This document shows, piece by piece, positions 37,684 through 48,198 of a stretch of DNA of 64,000 bases. The notes beneath the pieces are model-generated. The model worked only from the letters and a program-made list of their open reading frames with translations. It had not been told where the DNA came from and searched no databases. The position numbers and the translations under genes were made by a program. Within the stretch, counting starts at the first letter, position 1. Every line of letters starts with the position of its first letter. Source of the DNA: Hyalella azteca (Eukaryota > Arthropoda > Malacostraca > Amphipoda > Hyalellidae); NCBI RefSeq assembly GCF_000764305.2, contig NW_025936691.1:153053-217052 (forward strand), written 5' to 3'.

Positions 37684-40600
37684 CTGGGGAAGGGAGGTTG
37701 TCGGTGTCATTACTCATAACAAAAATTACACAGAGAGCTTAAATACTATCATCAAATGAAGAAAGATGCTGACATTATAAGACAGTGTGAGATTAATCAC
37801 AATGTTTCAGCGAGGGGAGACTACTGGAAATTGATTTGTACTTGACAGAAAATAGTGATTTAATTGATAACTTTTATTTGTAATTTTGGGTTTAAAGAAG
37901 CGTAATCACCTCTTGAGAGAGCGACAGCGGCATCTCCTGTGTGTGGGGCATGGATCGCGCGTCGATGTGGGTTGGTGTGGTGATGCCCTGAACACACACG
38001 AGGTAGCGAGTGTCGGGCAGCAGCTCCGTGATGGTTAGGCTGCGAGGCTCGGGCGGCAGCTTATGCGTGTGCAGCAGCCCCAGGAGGCGACCGTCGGGCC
38101 GCGTTTCTTGGAAAGCAATCTGCACGCAGAACCGAGCGAGGAAATTAAGAATAAGACAGCGCATGGCGTGATCATCATCAACGTGACCGTGGATTGGAAG
38201 TCCTTAACTCGTCATAAGGTCAAAACGCTTCTTTCCCATGGGCGCCAATCGCCTATTTTTGCTTAACTCATGAATTAGACGGCGCTTTAAACGAGTTGTT
38301 AGCGCATTTTCTCATTTATAGAAAAAATGCACTATGGTGCTCGTCATGTCTGTCTGTCCGTGACTTCATATTTTCGTCGACGAGAAAATGAATGAGAAAA
38401 TCTCTGTAACTCACTGCAGTGAGTACTGAGTTATATTTTTTTATTATGCGCTATGCGAACGTTCTTGCCACTTACTCACATTTTACATTTCTCTTTCCAA
38501 CATCAAGTCACTCTCTGCCACCTCTCGTCTTTCCACACCCATTCCAAGCAGCACCGAATTAAAAATTCTGACTGCAGCGCTCACTCGTGGAATGAAAGAA
38601 AAACTCGTGGTTTAGCAATAAAAAAACGTACTTTGGAGAGAGTCTTAGTGAAAGTTTCTAAACTCACAGTGAAGCCCTGTAGGTTGGTGTCGTTCGCAGG
38701 CTGCCACATGACCACGACGCTGTGGCTCAACACGTCCTCCACCGACAGTCCTGCTATCACCGCCTGCTGTGGGCAGAAGCTCTGACTCGACTCCGGCAGC
38801 AGCAGGGCGCCCTTCAAACTCTGGAATAGAACAATTAAACTGGTTTATTGCCTGAATTAATTAAAATTATTTAACTTTTGTATATTTGCTCTCTATGAGA
38901 GCTATTAGAGATAACTATGCTGAGAGACAAAATGAAACGGTGCAGCTTACATCTATTTTTAGAGCTCTCTATTCCAGTTAATCATTGATATTGATGATCA
39001 AAACATAAGTAAGCTTATTGCGTCTGAGGTTCAAAATTCTACAACTCACAAACGAGGTGTGGCGGTCAACCAGGTCCAAGGGCCAAAACCCGGACCAAGT
39101 TTACATAGAGGATATGATAACATCGGACGTAGATTTGTAATGGCTCCTTTACATGAACAGTCATAAGTTGATTCACCTAAAAATAAACTTTGAACCACAG
39201 ATTCACCGCTTGGTAACAAGAAACTTAAAAGTTTTCCTGTCAAAATGTACGAGTAAATATGTCATGAAACTATCACCCAGCGCCGAGAATGCGATTCTGC
39301 CGGAAAAAGGCCCTTGTTCCATTTCGTTTTTGACTCAATCGTTGCATGGAAAATGCCGCATGGTCGGTGGTTCCCGGAACGGCGAACTCAATTAAGACAC
39401 AATTATAAGAAATATTGTGATATTAAGAAGGAAGACCTTTCCCTAGTCGGTTGATAGCAAGAGACAGATCGGTCATTGAATTGTTCGTTTGTCCCATTGA
39501 AATATATTACAGGTTTATCTAGTACAAATTCGAATGAGCGTTTATCAAAACATTTTAATCGACACATTAATAGTATATTCTGAAAAGCGCACAAATTTGA
39601 AAATTAAGATTTTGATCAAGTACAAAAGTCAAGTACAAAAGTCACTCAAGTACAAAAGTCACTGCCGAAAAATTTATATTTTAAATCTTTTAATAATTGA
39701 TGCTTTACAGTGCATGATTCAAAGTGAAAATCACTTGAACACAACCTGCCTCAGTGCTTTAACTTCAGTGTTAATATTTTCCTTCTCGACATAATTTCCC
39801 GTGCAGCTCCGACGTCACATTTTGCATCTTTGTTTGTGTTTCAAACTTTGTAGGAGCGTCTCCCAGTTAGTGTTTCAAATTTTCTTAGAGCGGTCTCCCA
39901 GTCAGTCTTTGAAACTTTGTTTGAGCGGTCTCTCAGTTAGTGTTTCAAACTTTGTAAGAGCGGTCTCCCAGTTAGTGTTTCCAACTCTGTAAAATCAGTC
40001 TCCCTGTTAGTGTTTCAAACTCTGTAAGAGCGGTTTCTCAGTTAGTGTTTCAAACTTTGTGAGAGCGGTCTCCCAGTTAGTGTTTCAAACTTTGTATGAG
40101 CGGTTTTTCAGTTAGTGTTTCAAACTTTGTGAGAGCGGTTTCTCAGTTAGTGTTTCAAACTCTGTAAGAGCGGTTTCTCAGTTTGTGTTTCAAACTTTGT
40201 AAGAGCGGTTTCCCAGTTAGCGGTTAGAGCGGTACTTTGTAAATGAGGTTTCAAGCTTTGTAAGAGCGATCTCCCAGTTAGTGTTTCAAACTTTGTAAGA
40301 GCGGTCTCCCAGTTAGTGTTTCAAACTTTGTACGAACGGTCTCCCAGTTATTGTTTCAAACTTTGTAGGAGCGGTCTCCCAGTTAGTGTTTCAAACTTTG
40401 TACGAGCGGTCTCCCAGTTAGTGTTTCAAACTTTGTAGGAGCGGTCTCCCAGTTAGTGTTTCAAACTTATAGGAGCGGTCTCCCAGTTAGCTACCTTAAT
40501 CGTCTATTCCACCTTGAGCGTCGTGTTGAATTCGACTGAAGGCCAATCAGGTGGTCGATAGGCTAAGGCTACGCTGAGAATAGAACACGAGTATTTTTAA

Positions 40601-43600
40601 TGTATTGTACGGCATGTTTACAGAGCAACCAGAGTTTGAACTTGAGTCCACCGTGCTTCCACTGAAGGAGTTTCTACGTATAAAATTACTCCTCCCTTCT
40701 TTTCTGTGTGGGCGGTAATGCTGGCAACCGTTCATTGTAAATTGCCCAATCTGGATATCGTTTTTAATGTAACTGCGGACCCAGAGCGCCGGTTTAGCAT
40801 TCAATTCCATTTCTACTTACAAACATCGAAACATTACCATGTTAAGCGTTAAGTCGATATAAATATCCAGCATTGTTAAAATTGAAGTATACACTTTGCA
40901 TAGTGAGGAAGGAATGTTAAAAGTACGGCGATGTACAGGAATTGCGAAAATCACAAACCATATTTTGTTATTGAAAGGGCATGCAGACAATTGAGCTTTG
41001 TGTTCTATTAACATGCATGTTAAGGAATCCAAACTTTTCCTTAACATGTACGAAACGTTCGAAACAATTTATGCATGTTTATGAAATCAACATGAATTAA
41101 GGGGATCGGCTACCCTCCGGAAAAACTTCTACAGTTATTATCCGATTATCATGAAACTTCACATACATACGTAAAAGGTAAAAAGAAAAACTTCCCTTTA
41201 AAGAGACGTCATGAACGTAAATATTAACGTACAGCGATGGCAGTGGTACCATTGGAAAGAGCAGAATTCCAGCTTTCAGATGAGCACAAAAACCGAAAAA
41301 CGTCAAAATTGAAAATTTTAGGGTAGCCGGTCCCCTTAACATGCATATTAAAGCATCTTGAATGTCATGCTCGTCTCCGAACATGACATTCAAGAAGACT
41401 CCCGAGTATCTCACATGTGGCATTTTATGGCATTTGCGCCACGCATGCGTGTGTCATCGAACACAGAATCCGGTGACCAATGGGAATGAACTTTCATGTT
41501 ATTTATTATCTCAAATGTAACTATGTTGTTTTTGTCATTGCGGACATGATGACATTGATATTGAATGCCAAACAAGATTCAGTGGACCAAGTTATGAAGA
41601 AAAAGCGCTGTGGCATTTCAATTCACACGGTCCATTTATGCATTTTAGAAAAGAAAAAGAAAAATTTAACCTTCACGCTCAATCAATTCTTATAATTTTT
41701 ACTCTTCATGAAGAACTTTTTACGAAATTCTTTCCTTAATCAACAAAGTATTGCTTTATAGATGAGGGGTTGTTCAGTAATTCATGTTTCAAGTATCAAT
41801 AAACATGTAGCAGCATGCAGTCACTCCGGCTCTCACGATCGCTCTCATTTTTGTATCACAGGTCGTCGAGAAAAGAACAGTAATTTTGCACAGAGAAAAA
41901 ACATCCTTTCTTGTGCTATCTTTCAGCGAAAATCAGTCATAATTGCAGAAGTGACGTACTCCTACTGTTAACGCCCCGTCATTGACCTTCTATATAGCAG
42001 CCGTCATTTCGAGTTCCAAGTAATTTTTCTCATACCCGAGAACTGAAAGTCAGAAGAACTGCCTCACGAGGCAGTGAATTATTGATGACGGCGAAACTCG
42101 TCTCAAGTTCTGAAGTAAGAAAGACAGGCGCAGAAGATTCGCGGAGCGTTGGAATTACAGTTTGGCACAAAAGGAATTTTACATGAGGTTTTATGTCTAA
42201 CTTTGGAGACGGCCGAAAGGGCCAGCGGACGTACACGTGGATGGATCCTTTGGGCTTAGGATTTAAGGAACCGAGACGGGCCATTTCTTGGAACTTAGAT
42301 GAGACATGTTTTACGTTTCAATTGGAAAAAGCAACATTTTGCGAAGCAAGTGAGATTTTTTCGATATTTCAAGCTGATAAGCTTTAACGTCAGTTATTTC
42401 ACAAGCTTAACTTTAGTCGTTGTTTGTTGCGCTTGTGCACTTGTTTGGACATAATACTTAAAATAAGTAATAACTTATAACCTTTTCTTCACTGGTGGTG
42501 TTAGCTACAAACAGTAATGCTATTGTATCTATGTAACAGTAACCATGACAATTGCTATATATTGGGTTATACATTTAATAAACTCGCATCACAGACATTC
42601 CTCACTATAAGTAAAATACGAAGGCTTGTGCAAGAGACGCTGTCATATTATACATGGATTATATGAATAACTTTTACTTCTTTTTTTCGTTTAACAATCG
42701 GCATGAAGATTTTTAAGAGATTTAATTTTCAAGGATTTTATACGCAAAGCATCATGTGACGCCTCGCAAAGCATCAAACTCACTGACGCCTCAATCTACT
42801 ATATTAATCACAGAATCGATGTTCTGTCATGTTATAGATCATAAAATCGAAGCTATTACACTATGAATAGATTACAATGTAGATGGGGATGCACATCGGT
42901 TGCTTCTGGATCAACTCTACGAGTAATTTATATAGTTGACATGAGTTAATGACATACATACGCTTTTTCAATGTCCCTTATTGCATAAAAATGTGTATGT
43001 TGTTCGCTTATACAGTTCGCTACTTTGCAGTAAACTCAAAATGTTGCACCATATCCCGAATACTACAATTACGAGACTTATACATTTTCACGTGGAAATC
43101 AAGTTTAAAGTTTAATTTAATGTGATTATCTGGCAGAACTTTTAATGTATTCCAGAGAAAAACTTTAGTTTATAAAAGAGAGTCATGATTGAACGGCATT
43201 ATCTTTCATCAAGAGATAAATCATTCATAATAAAATTAAATTGTGATTAGGGTAAGCAAAAATAAATAAAAAATCGATAATTACCTCGGGTTGGGAGCAG
43301 GTAACCATGTTGAGCTCTTGCACTAAGGAGAGATGGTCGCTCAACCAAGACCATAACGGCCGCACCTCACAGTCACAGTTCCAGGGGTTACCTGTAGTGG
43401 TCAAGTTAAGAGTTACAACTAACAACTATACTATCATAATACACCAATAAATAGTGTATAATTGTATTATGATTAAAACGGTCATTGTAAATCAGTGTCA
43501 TGATATGAAATCAATACGATCATTATGAACCACCATCATGGTCCACAATCGTGTATGTCACGGTCACCATACACCATCGTCATGATCCAACACCATACGG

Positions 43601-46600
43601 TTATGTCACGGCCACTATACACCATCGTCATGATTTAACACCATACAAGTCACGATCACTATATATCAATTCCATTGGTATTTTGTCACCTCTGGATAAA
43701 AATTTCCAAATTACACGTAGCACGGTTCGTGTAATGACTACGTAATCATGGTGGTGTTTTATCACATAAACACGAGTCACGCTCTAACGAACGAGTGAAT
43801 ACGAGCCATAAACTTTGCATTGCAGCTAATAAATCCACCGAGAATTGACCGCAATGAGCTCTCACCTTTAAGTTTGAGAATCTTCAGTGAGCGTTCGACT
43901 TTTTCCAGGACTGCAGGATCAAGGGACGTGAGATTATTGAAGGAGAGATCGAGGGTCTGGAGCTTAGTTTGTGCCAGCAGGGAAGCGGGGTCCAAGTCCC
44001 CCAGATTGTTGCGGGCCAGTAGAAGGATCTCTAGGGACGTCGCTTCAGCCAGCGTCCTATCTCGTAGTCGAGTGATTAGGTTGTCTGACGCGTCTAGGAT
44101 CTGAAGAGGGAAATTAGAAAAATGGGTACGGGTTGGAAAATATGAGTGCGCGAATGATCATTTTTGATCACAGGCATGAATAAGGACAAAATAGAGATAA
44201 AATGGAGGCGGGTCGGGAAATATGAGTGCACGAGTGATCATTTTTGATCACATGCACGAATGAGGACAAAATAAAAATAAATTGGAGGCGGGTTGGGAAA
44301 TAATAGTGCATCATTGATCTTGTTGTTCTACGCGTCCAGGCTCTAAATGAGAAATAAATTTGATATATATGTGAGTCGGGAAGTACGAGTGTGCGAGCTA
44401 TCATGATGCGTCCAAAATTTGAGGGGGAATTAGAAATAAAATTGAAGAGCGTCGGGAAATCTGACTGCCCTTGTGATCATTTTGTCGGACTCGTGAGGGA
44501 TCTGAGGGGAGGAGGGAGGGGAATAAAAAAATGAAGGCGGGTCAGGAAATACGAGTGTACGAATATCAACCTTAATCGCAAGTAAGAATCTCCGTTCGTT
44601 GTTAAATGTAACCAAAATGTAGGATTTTGAAGAATAACCTATAAATTAATAATGAAAGTTCTTTTTCCAACATTTAAATTCATGCGATACTCTTTGGTAA
44701 TGATTGAGCTTTCTGTAATTAAGAATAAAATAGATAAAAGATCGGCTTTAACTGGAGATCATTTTCCTTCCAATTAATTCGTTACTATTAATAACCACTG
44801 CTCTATAATACCTAGTATTATATATTTATGATGCGTCAAGGAAATAAAAGCGTGTTGAAATCTAAGAATACCAATAATGAAATGACATTCATAGTTAGTA
44901 TTGTTTCCTTAAAATTTAATATAGTCGAAAAATTATGAAAACTTTTTAACTTATTAGCAAAAAGGCAAATCGTGGAAGACGTTTCGGTGCGAGGAGCTGA
45001 GGATCTTGTTGTTAACTAAATAGTCAACGATAAATTGTAGTCACCGCATGTGCAGCTCTAATCAATTTCAATATTTCAAATAATAACTACTCTAATGAAA
45101 TATCATTCATTGATTCGTCATTATTCAATTGTTATTTATAACTTTATTGTTACAAAAATGAAAAAAATTATTAAACTCACTTTGATATTGCGGGCATCGG
45201 GCGGCAAAGGATCTAATCTCTCCAGATTGTTGCCAGAGATATTTAGGACATTTAGAGCAGACAATCCTCGGAGCCTTTCTTTCGGAAGAAGTAGCAGCAG
45301 ATTGAAAGATAAATCTAAGACTTCTAAGTGCTCCAGTTTTCGGAAAGCTCCAGGAGCGATCTTGCTGATGCTGGAGCCGGACAGCCGAAGAACGCGCAGG
45401 TTAGGCACGGCTGCGAAGTCTCTTGAAGACAAGTCTGTAAGGTTCGTGTACGGCGCCTCTAAGATCTCTAGAGCTGCCAATAAACCTGAATCTCCTGTCA
45501 ATGACTTCAGAGGATTGCCAGAAACGTTAAGCTTTTTGAGCATCGGAGGTCGGTCCGTTAGGAAGGAACGCGGAATTTCCTTGAGGTTGTTATTGGACAG
45601 GTTCAGTTCTTCGAGACTCGATGATGCGAAAGAACCAGTCGGAAAGTCTGCTAAGCTGTTGTTTGATAAGCTTAAGAACTTCAAGCGTAAAAATCGTCGG
45701 TATGTGTATAGGGTCGGGGACTTGAGGTGAGTGCTTGACAAATCCAACTCCTTCAAGTTCTTCAGTCTCTCGGTTGATATGGTAAACTCTGATATGGGAT
45801 TGTTACTGATATCCAAAGTTTCTATGGATACCAATTTATCCAGCGCATGTAAACTGTGGCTGTTCAAATTATTTCCAGATAGATTCAGCACCTTCAAGTT
45901 AGTTAATTTCTGAAACATAGCTTCAGTGAGGCGTTCTAATCGATTGTTTCTTAGAGATAAAATCCTCAAAGAATTCGATTCGGAGAAAAAATTAATCGGT
46001 AGATCTCGTCGTTCACAAAAACTCATGTCAAGAGAGTCGAGATTTTTACAGGCAAAGAGGGAGTCTTCTTCGACTGATTTGAATTGATTGTGCGAAACAT
46101 CCAATGTTCTCAAGTTAGGGGTCCTGAGAAACGTGCTGCTAAGTCGACTCAAGACATTACCTTTGATGTTGAGGTTTTCCAATGTGGCAAGGTCTGCGAA
46201 CACTAGCGTCTCTATGTCGTCGATTCTCGAAGATTCCAGACTTATTGACCGCAAGGGAATAGACCCTTCGAACATAAATCTTCTAACAACTGCAATTTGG
46301 TTGTGAGAAATCTCGAGGTACTCCAACTTTTCCAGTTTTTGGAATGTTTGAGGTTCAATGTCCATGATAACGTTATTGGACACATAAAGTTCTTTTAGGC
46401 TTTTCAAGCCTTCGAATGTAAGTGAACTAAGATGCTGCAATTTATTGTGAGACAAATACAGACTTTCTAGCTTCTTCAAGTTTCTAAATGTGTTATCTTG
46501 AATATAATCGATGCGATTGAATTCAAGATGAAGCTGTTTGAGGGAAGACAAGTCACTAAAAACTATTTCTTTGATACTCGAGATATTATTCTCACTAAGC

Positions 46601-48198
46601 CAGAGAATTTCAAGTTTGCTTTGACCTCTGAAGGCATCGTCATGAATCGTTGTAATATTATTTTTTGAAGCTCTCAAGATCATCAAGTTTGCTGGATAGC
46701 GACTCAATATGTCAGGAAAGTGTACAAGTCTGTTACCGTAAAGGTCCAGTTGTTGCAAATGTTCAAGAGAATAGAAGGCTTCTTTAGCAATGCTCTCAAT
46801 TTTGTTTTCTTGCAAGTGAAGTTCGAGTAAATTCTTCAATGGAGAGAATGTTTTTTTATTGATAGTTCTTATTTCGTTGTTCTGTAAGCGAAGTTCTCGC
46901 AGTTCATTGAGATGACTGAAAACTCCGTCTTCTATTTTCGAGATCTTGTTGTCGTCGAGACTGAGGGAGCTAAGCGAGCGCGTCTTCTTGAAAAGATCGA
47001 CGTGGATCTCCCGCAAATTATTGGAGCTCAGCTGCAGGTTAAACAAATGCTCCATGTTGCTGAAGGCGCCACTGCCGATGTGATGGATTTCATTATTTTG
47101 CAGATAAATTACAGACACTTTACTCGTGTTTGAAAATGAAAGGTTTGATATTCTAAGAATGTTATTGTTTGGCAGAAAAATCTCCTGAAGCTCAGTTAAG
47201 TTCGAAAAAAGATCATCATGAAAATCATGGAGATGATTGTGACCTAAATCTATGACTCGCAACTTGGGCGTGTGAGAAAACGTCGATGGTCCTAAATCTC
47301 GGATATTATTTCGACTCAAATACAAAGTTTCTAAGTTTGGGCAGTGCTTGAAAGCCTCTTCGGATATGTAAGAAATATCATTAAGGTACATAGACAAAGA
47401 CACTAAGGCAGGCATTGAAGATAAAGATATGTTAGTAAGAAAACGGAACTTGTTGCTACTCAAGTCTAAAACTTGCAAGGCCGGCAAGGTCGAGTAGCCG
47501 TCACCTTGCACTTCTTCTATCAAATTCCAAGTCACTTTAAGGCTCTTGAGCTTCTTGAGCCTCCGCACTGAAGAAATTGGTAGTCTTTCCAATGCATTAT
47601 TCATTAAGTTCAGCTCTTTTAGGCTGTCTTCTAACCCATCAAAGGCATACTCTGATATATAGTTTAAGCCGTTACCATTCAGGTTTAGAGACGTGAGTTT
47701 CATCCCAAAAAAACTGTCACCTTGAATTTGTTTGATATTATTAGCTTCCAAATCTAGCAGTTCTAGTCTGCGCAGTTTTTGAATGGCACTTTGAGGCACC
47801 TCAGTAAGCTTACTATGCATCAGAGTCAATTTTTTTAATGTGTCCTCTAAACCTCGAAAGGTTTTCTCATGTATAACGCTGACATTACTATGTGATAAGT
47901 GCAAAGTCCAAATGACAGAATCTTTGAAAAGGTACGACGGAAGTACCGTGACATTTGGGTCCAAGTCGTATATACTAAACGACATTATTGGACGTTGTAT
48001 CATGCGCAGAACGCTGTTAACAACTCCAAGGGACACCATAGGGCACTCCAAGAACACATCGCTGTTGATGTGGTAGCATGGACACCAAGGGTTGCTCTCG
48101 AAACTTGGACAAGCACCATCTTCAAGTCTCTGACCTTTGGACACCCCCACAAAAGTTGATATGAAGGCCAGGAGCACGCACATGAGATGGCGCCTCAT
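37375..48198 (-). CDS. atk: Artichoke-like LRR-FN3 single-pass membrane protein (six coding exons, 1343 aa)
   Basis: Coding exons, in transcript order, are 48198-45181, 44100-43866, 43391-43285, 38820-38668, 38119-37910 and 37683-37375; all introns are GT-AG and all phases match. The product has a signal peptide (about 1-22), an LRRNT cap with Cys30, 39, 41 and 52, about 41 LRRs of 24 residues (about 75-1085), an LRRCT cap (Cys1090, 1092, 1116, 1136), one FN3 domain (about 1139-1255), a transmembrane helix (about 1267-1289) and a 53-residue tail. Many N-glycosylation sequons fit an extracellular LRR solenoid. The inferred role is cell-surface adhesion or matrix recognition. The assignment to artichoke rests on the N-terminal region after the cap (SIYDLD followed by a V..LP..LF pattern), recalled from that family. 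I am unsure whether Drosophila artichoke has the FN3 and membrane segments, so a different arthropod LRR-FN3 family is possible. The gene is intact, with no frameshift. Confidence 0.85.
37677..37686 (-). promoter_or_regulatory. Triple tandem 3' splice acceptor (CAGCAGCAG) of exon 6
   Basis: The pyrimidine-rich tract CCTCCCTTCCCCAG runs directly into two more CAG triplets, so three acceptors lie 3 bp apart in the same frame. NAGNAG acceptors are known to give isoforms that differ by one residue. Here the choices would add two, one or no Gln just before the cysteine that closes the FN3 domain. Confidence 0.6.
37910..38119 (-). CDS. atk: Coding exon 5: second half of FN3
   Basis: This exon is 210 bp (70 codons), with a CGTGCAG acceptor and a GAG|GTGATT donor, both phase 0. 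It encodes residues 1172-1241. It contains ITELLPDTRYLVCVQGIT, matching the FN3 E-F strands with the tyrosine-corner pattern (L.P.T.Y.V.V). The cysteine in VCV probably pairs with the one in the next exon (KCTRVRT), an arrangement seen in other LRR-FN3 receptors. The codons are markedly GC-rich. Confidence 0.9.
38300..38441. repeat. Dispersed repeat family D1, copy 1 (intron 4)
   Basis: This copy matches 56176-56421 over most of its length: ATTTTCTCAT, then GTGCTCGTCATGTC, CTGTCCGTGACTTCA and CACTGCAGTGAGTACTGAG, then TTATATTTTTT. It lies between exons 4 and 5 of the LRR-FN3 gene. No terminal repeats or open frame identify its class. Confidence 0.7.
38668..38820 (-). CDS. atk: Coding exon 4: end of LRRCT and first half of FN3
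   Basis: This exon is 153 bp, with an ATTCCAG acceptor and an ACT|GTGAGT donor, both phase 0. It encodes residues 1121-1171. It starts SLKGALLLPE, completes the LRRCT with Cys1136, then opens an FN3 fold (AVIAGLS, VVVMWQPAND, LQGFT). The Trp in VMWQP is the conserved core tryptophan of FN3 B-strands. The codons are GC-rich relative to exon 1. Confidence 0.9.
39836..40490. repeat. 35-bp minisatellite, about 18 copies, in intron 3
   Basis: The units carry GTGTTTCAAACTTTG followed by AGAGCGGTCTCCCAGTTA, with scattered substitutions. The array is broken once near 40217-40256 by a scrambled partial unit. It lies inside the transcribed region of the LRR-FN3 gene. Confidence 0.93.
41016..41048. repeat. 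Snap-back hairpin in intron 3
   Basis: The 12-bp arms CATGTTAAGGAA and TTCCTTAACATG are perfectly complementary across a 9-base loop. It lies about 50 bp left of the MITE and also contains TTAA motifs. Confidence 0.6.
41101..41335. mobile_element. 235-bp TTAA-flanked MITE in intron 3
   Basis: The ends are inverted repeats: GGGGATCGGCTACCCT at the left and AGGGTAGCCGGTCCCC at the right (one mismatch). A TTAA lies immediately outside each end (41097-41100 and 41336-41339). TTAA duplications are typical of piggyBac-type transposases, so this is probably a nonautonomous element of that kind. It has no transposase coding capacity; the open frame across it is incidental. Confidence 0.7.
41357..41394. 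repeat. Snap-back hairpin in intron 3
   Basis: The 13-bp arms CTTGAATGTCATG and CATGACATTCAAG are a perfect inverted repeat with a 12-base loop. It lies 18 bp right of the MITE's TTAA. Confidence 0.65.
43285..43391 (-). CDS. atk: Coding exon 3: first part of LRRCT cap
   Basis: This exon is 107 bp, with a CTACAG acceptor and a GAG|GTAATT donor. It completes Gly1085 and encodes residues 1086-1120. The NPWNCDC motif followed by LWSWL and VTCSQPE is the classic LRRCT signature, with three of its four cysteines (1090, 1092, 1116). It ends in phase 0, matching the next exon 4.46 kb away, which supplies the fourth cysteine. Confidence 0.92.
43549..43665. repeat. About 54-bp tandem repeat, two and a half copies, in intron 2
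   Basis: Repeated words are TATGTCACGG, ATACACCATCGTCATGAT and CAACACCATAC. It lies between exons 2 and 3 of the LRR-FN3 gene and has no coding role. Confidence 0.75.
43866..44100 (-). CDS. atk: Coding exon 2: LRRs 39-41
   Basis: This exon is 235 bp. The acceptor is CTCTTCAG and the donor is G|GTGAG. It begins in phase 0, continuing the LRR that exon 1 leaves unfinished, and ends in phase 1. It encodes residues 1007-1084 plus one base of Gly1085, with patterns such as LQTLDLSFNNLTSL and SLKILKLKG that lead directly into an LRRCT cap. The first roughly 35 bp are related to the 80-bp tandem repeat in the preceding intron, so several diverged copies of this splice acceptor lie upstream. Confidence 0.92.
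44085..44580. repeat. About 80-bp tandem repeat in intron 1, overlapping the exon 2 acceptor
   Basis: Six diverged units are marked by variants of GAGTGCACGAGTGATCA at about 44144, 44224, 44305, 44387, 44463 and 44550. The unit includes sequence matching the exon 2 acceptor and the first bases of exon 2. Acceptor-like copies occur with exon-like starts at 44342, 44418 (AG changed to AA) and 44501. Confidence 0.75.
45181..48198 (-). CDS. atk: Coding exon 1: signal peptide, LRRNT and LRRs 1-38
   Basis: This exon encodes residues 1-1006 without interruption. The ATG at 48196-48198 has A at -3 and two in-frame stops shortly upstream (TGA eight codons before it, TAA twelve codons before it), so the start is well fixed. 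The first 22 residues form a basic and then hydrophobic signal sequence. Cys30, 39, 41 and 52 form the N-terminal cap. The rest is a regular series of LxxLxLxxNxL repeats of about 24 residues. The exon ends after codon AAA, followed by a GTGAGT donor (phase 0). Its reading frame continues 14 codons into the intron before a stop, which should not be taken as the protein's end. The base composition is AT-rich compared with exons 4 and 5. Confidence 0.93.

Larger units (their letters stand above)
38821..43284 (-). other. Intron 3 of the LRR-FN3 gene (4.46 kb) with several repeats
   Basis: This intron separates the two halves of the LRRCT cap. It contains the 35-bp minisatellite (39836-40490), two snap-back hairpins, and a TTAA-flanked MITE (41101-41335). 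The rest is AT-rich with only chance open frames. I see no additional exon that would be needed, because exons 3 and 4 join in phase 0 and complete the four-cysteine cap. Confidence 0.7.

Noticed and set aside
45139..45180. LRR exon frame continuing 14 codons past the donor
   Set aside because: The GTGAGT donor at the end of codon 1006 joins in phase to exon 2, which completes the LRR and leads to the cap; the extension is intronic.
45095..45730. 211-codon plus-strand open frame
   Set aside because: It is antisense to the end of LRR exon 1. Its Leu/Ser/Arg-rich translation is the expected mirror of LRR codons, with no domain of its own.
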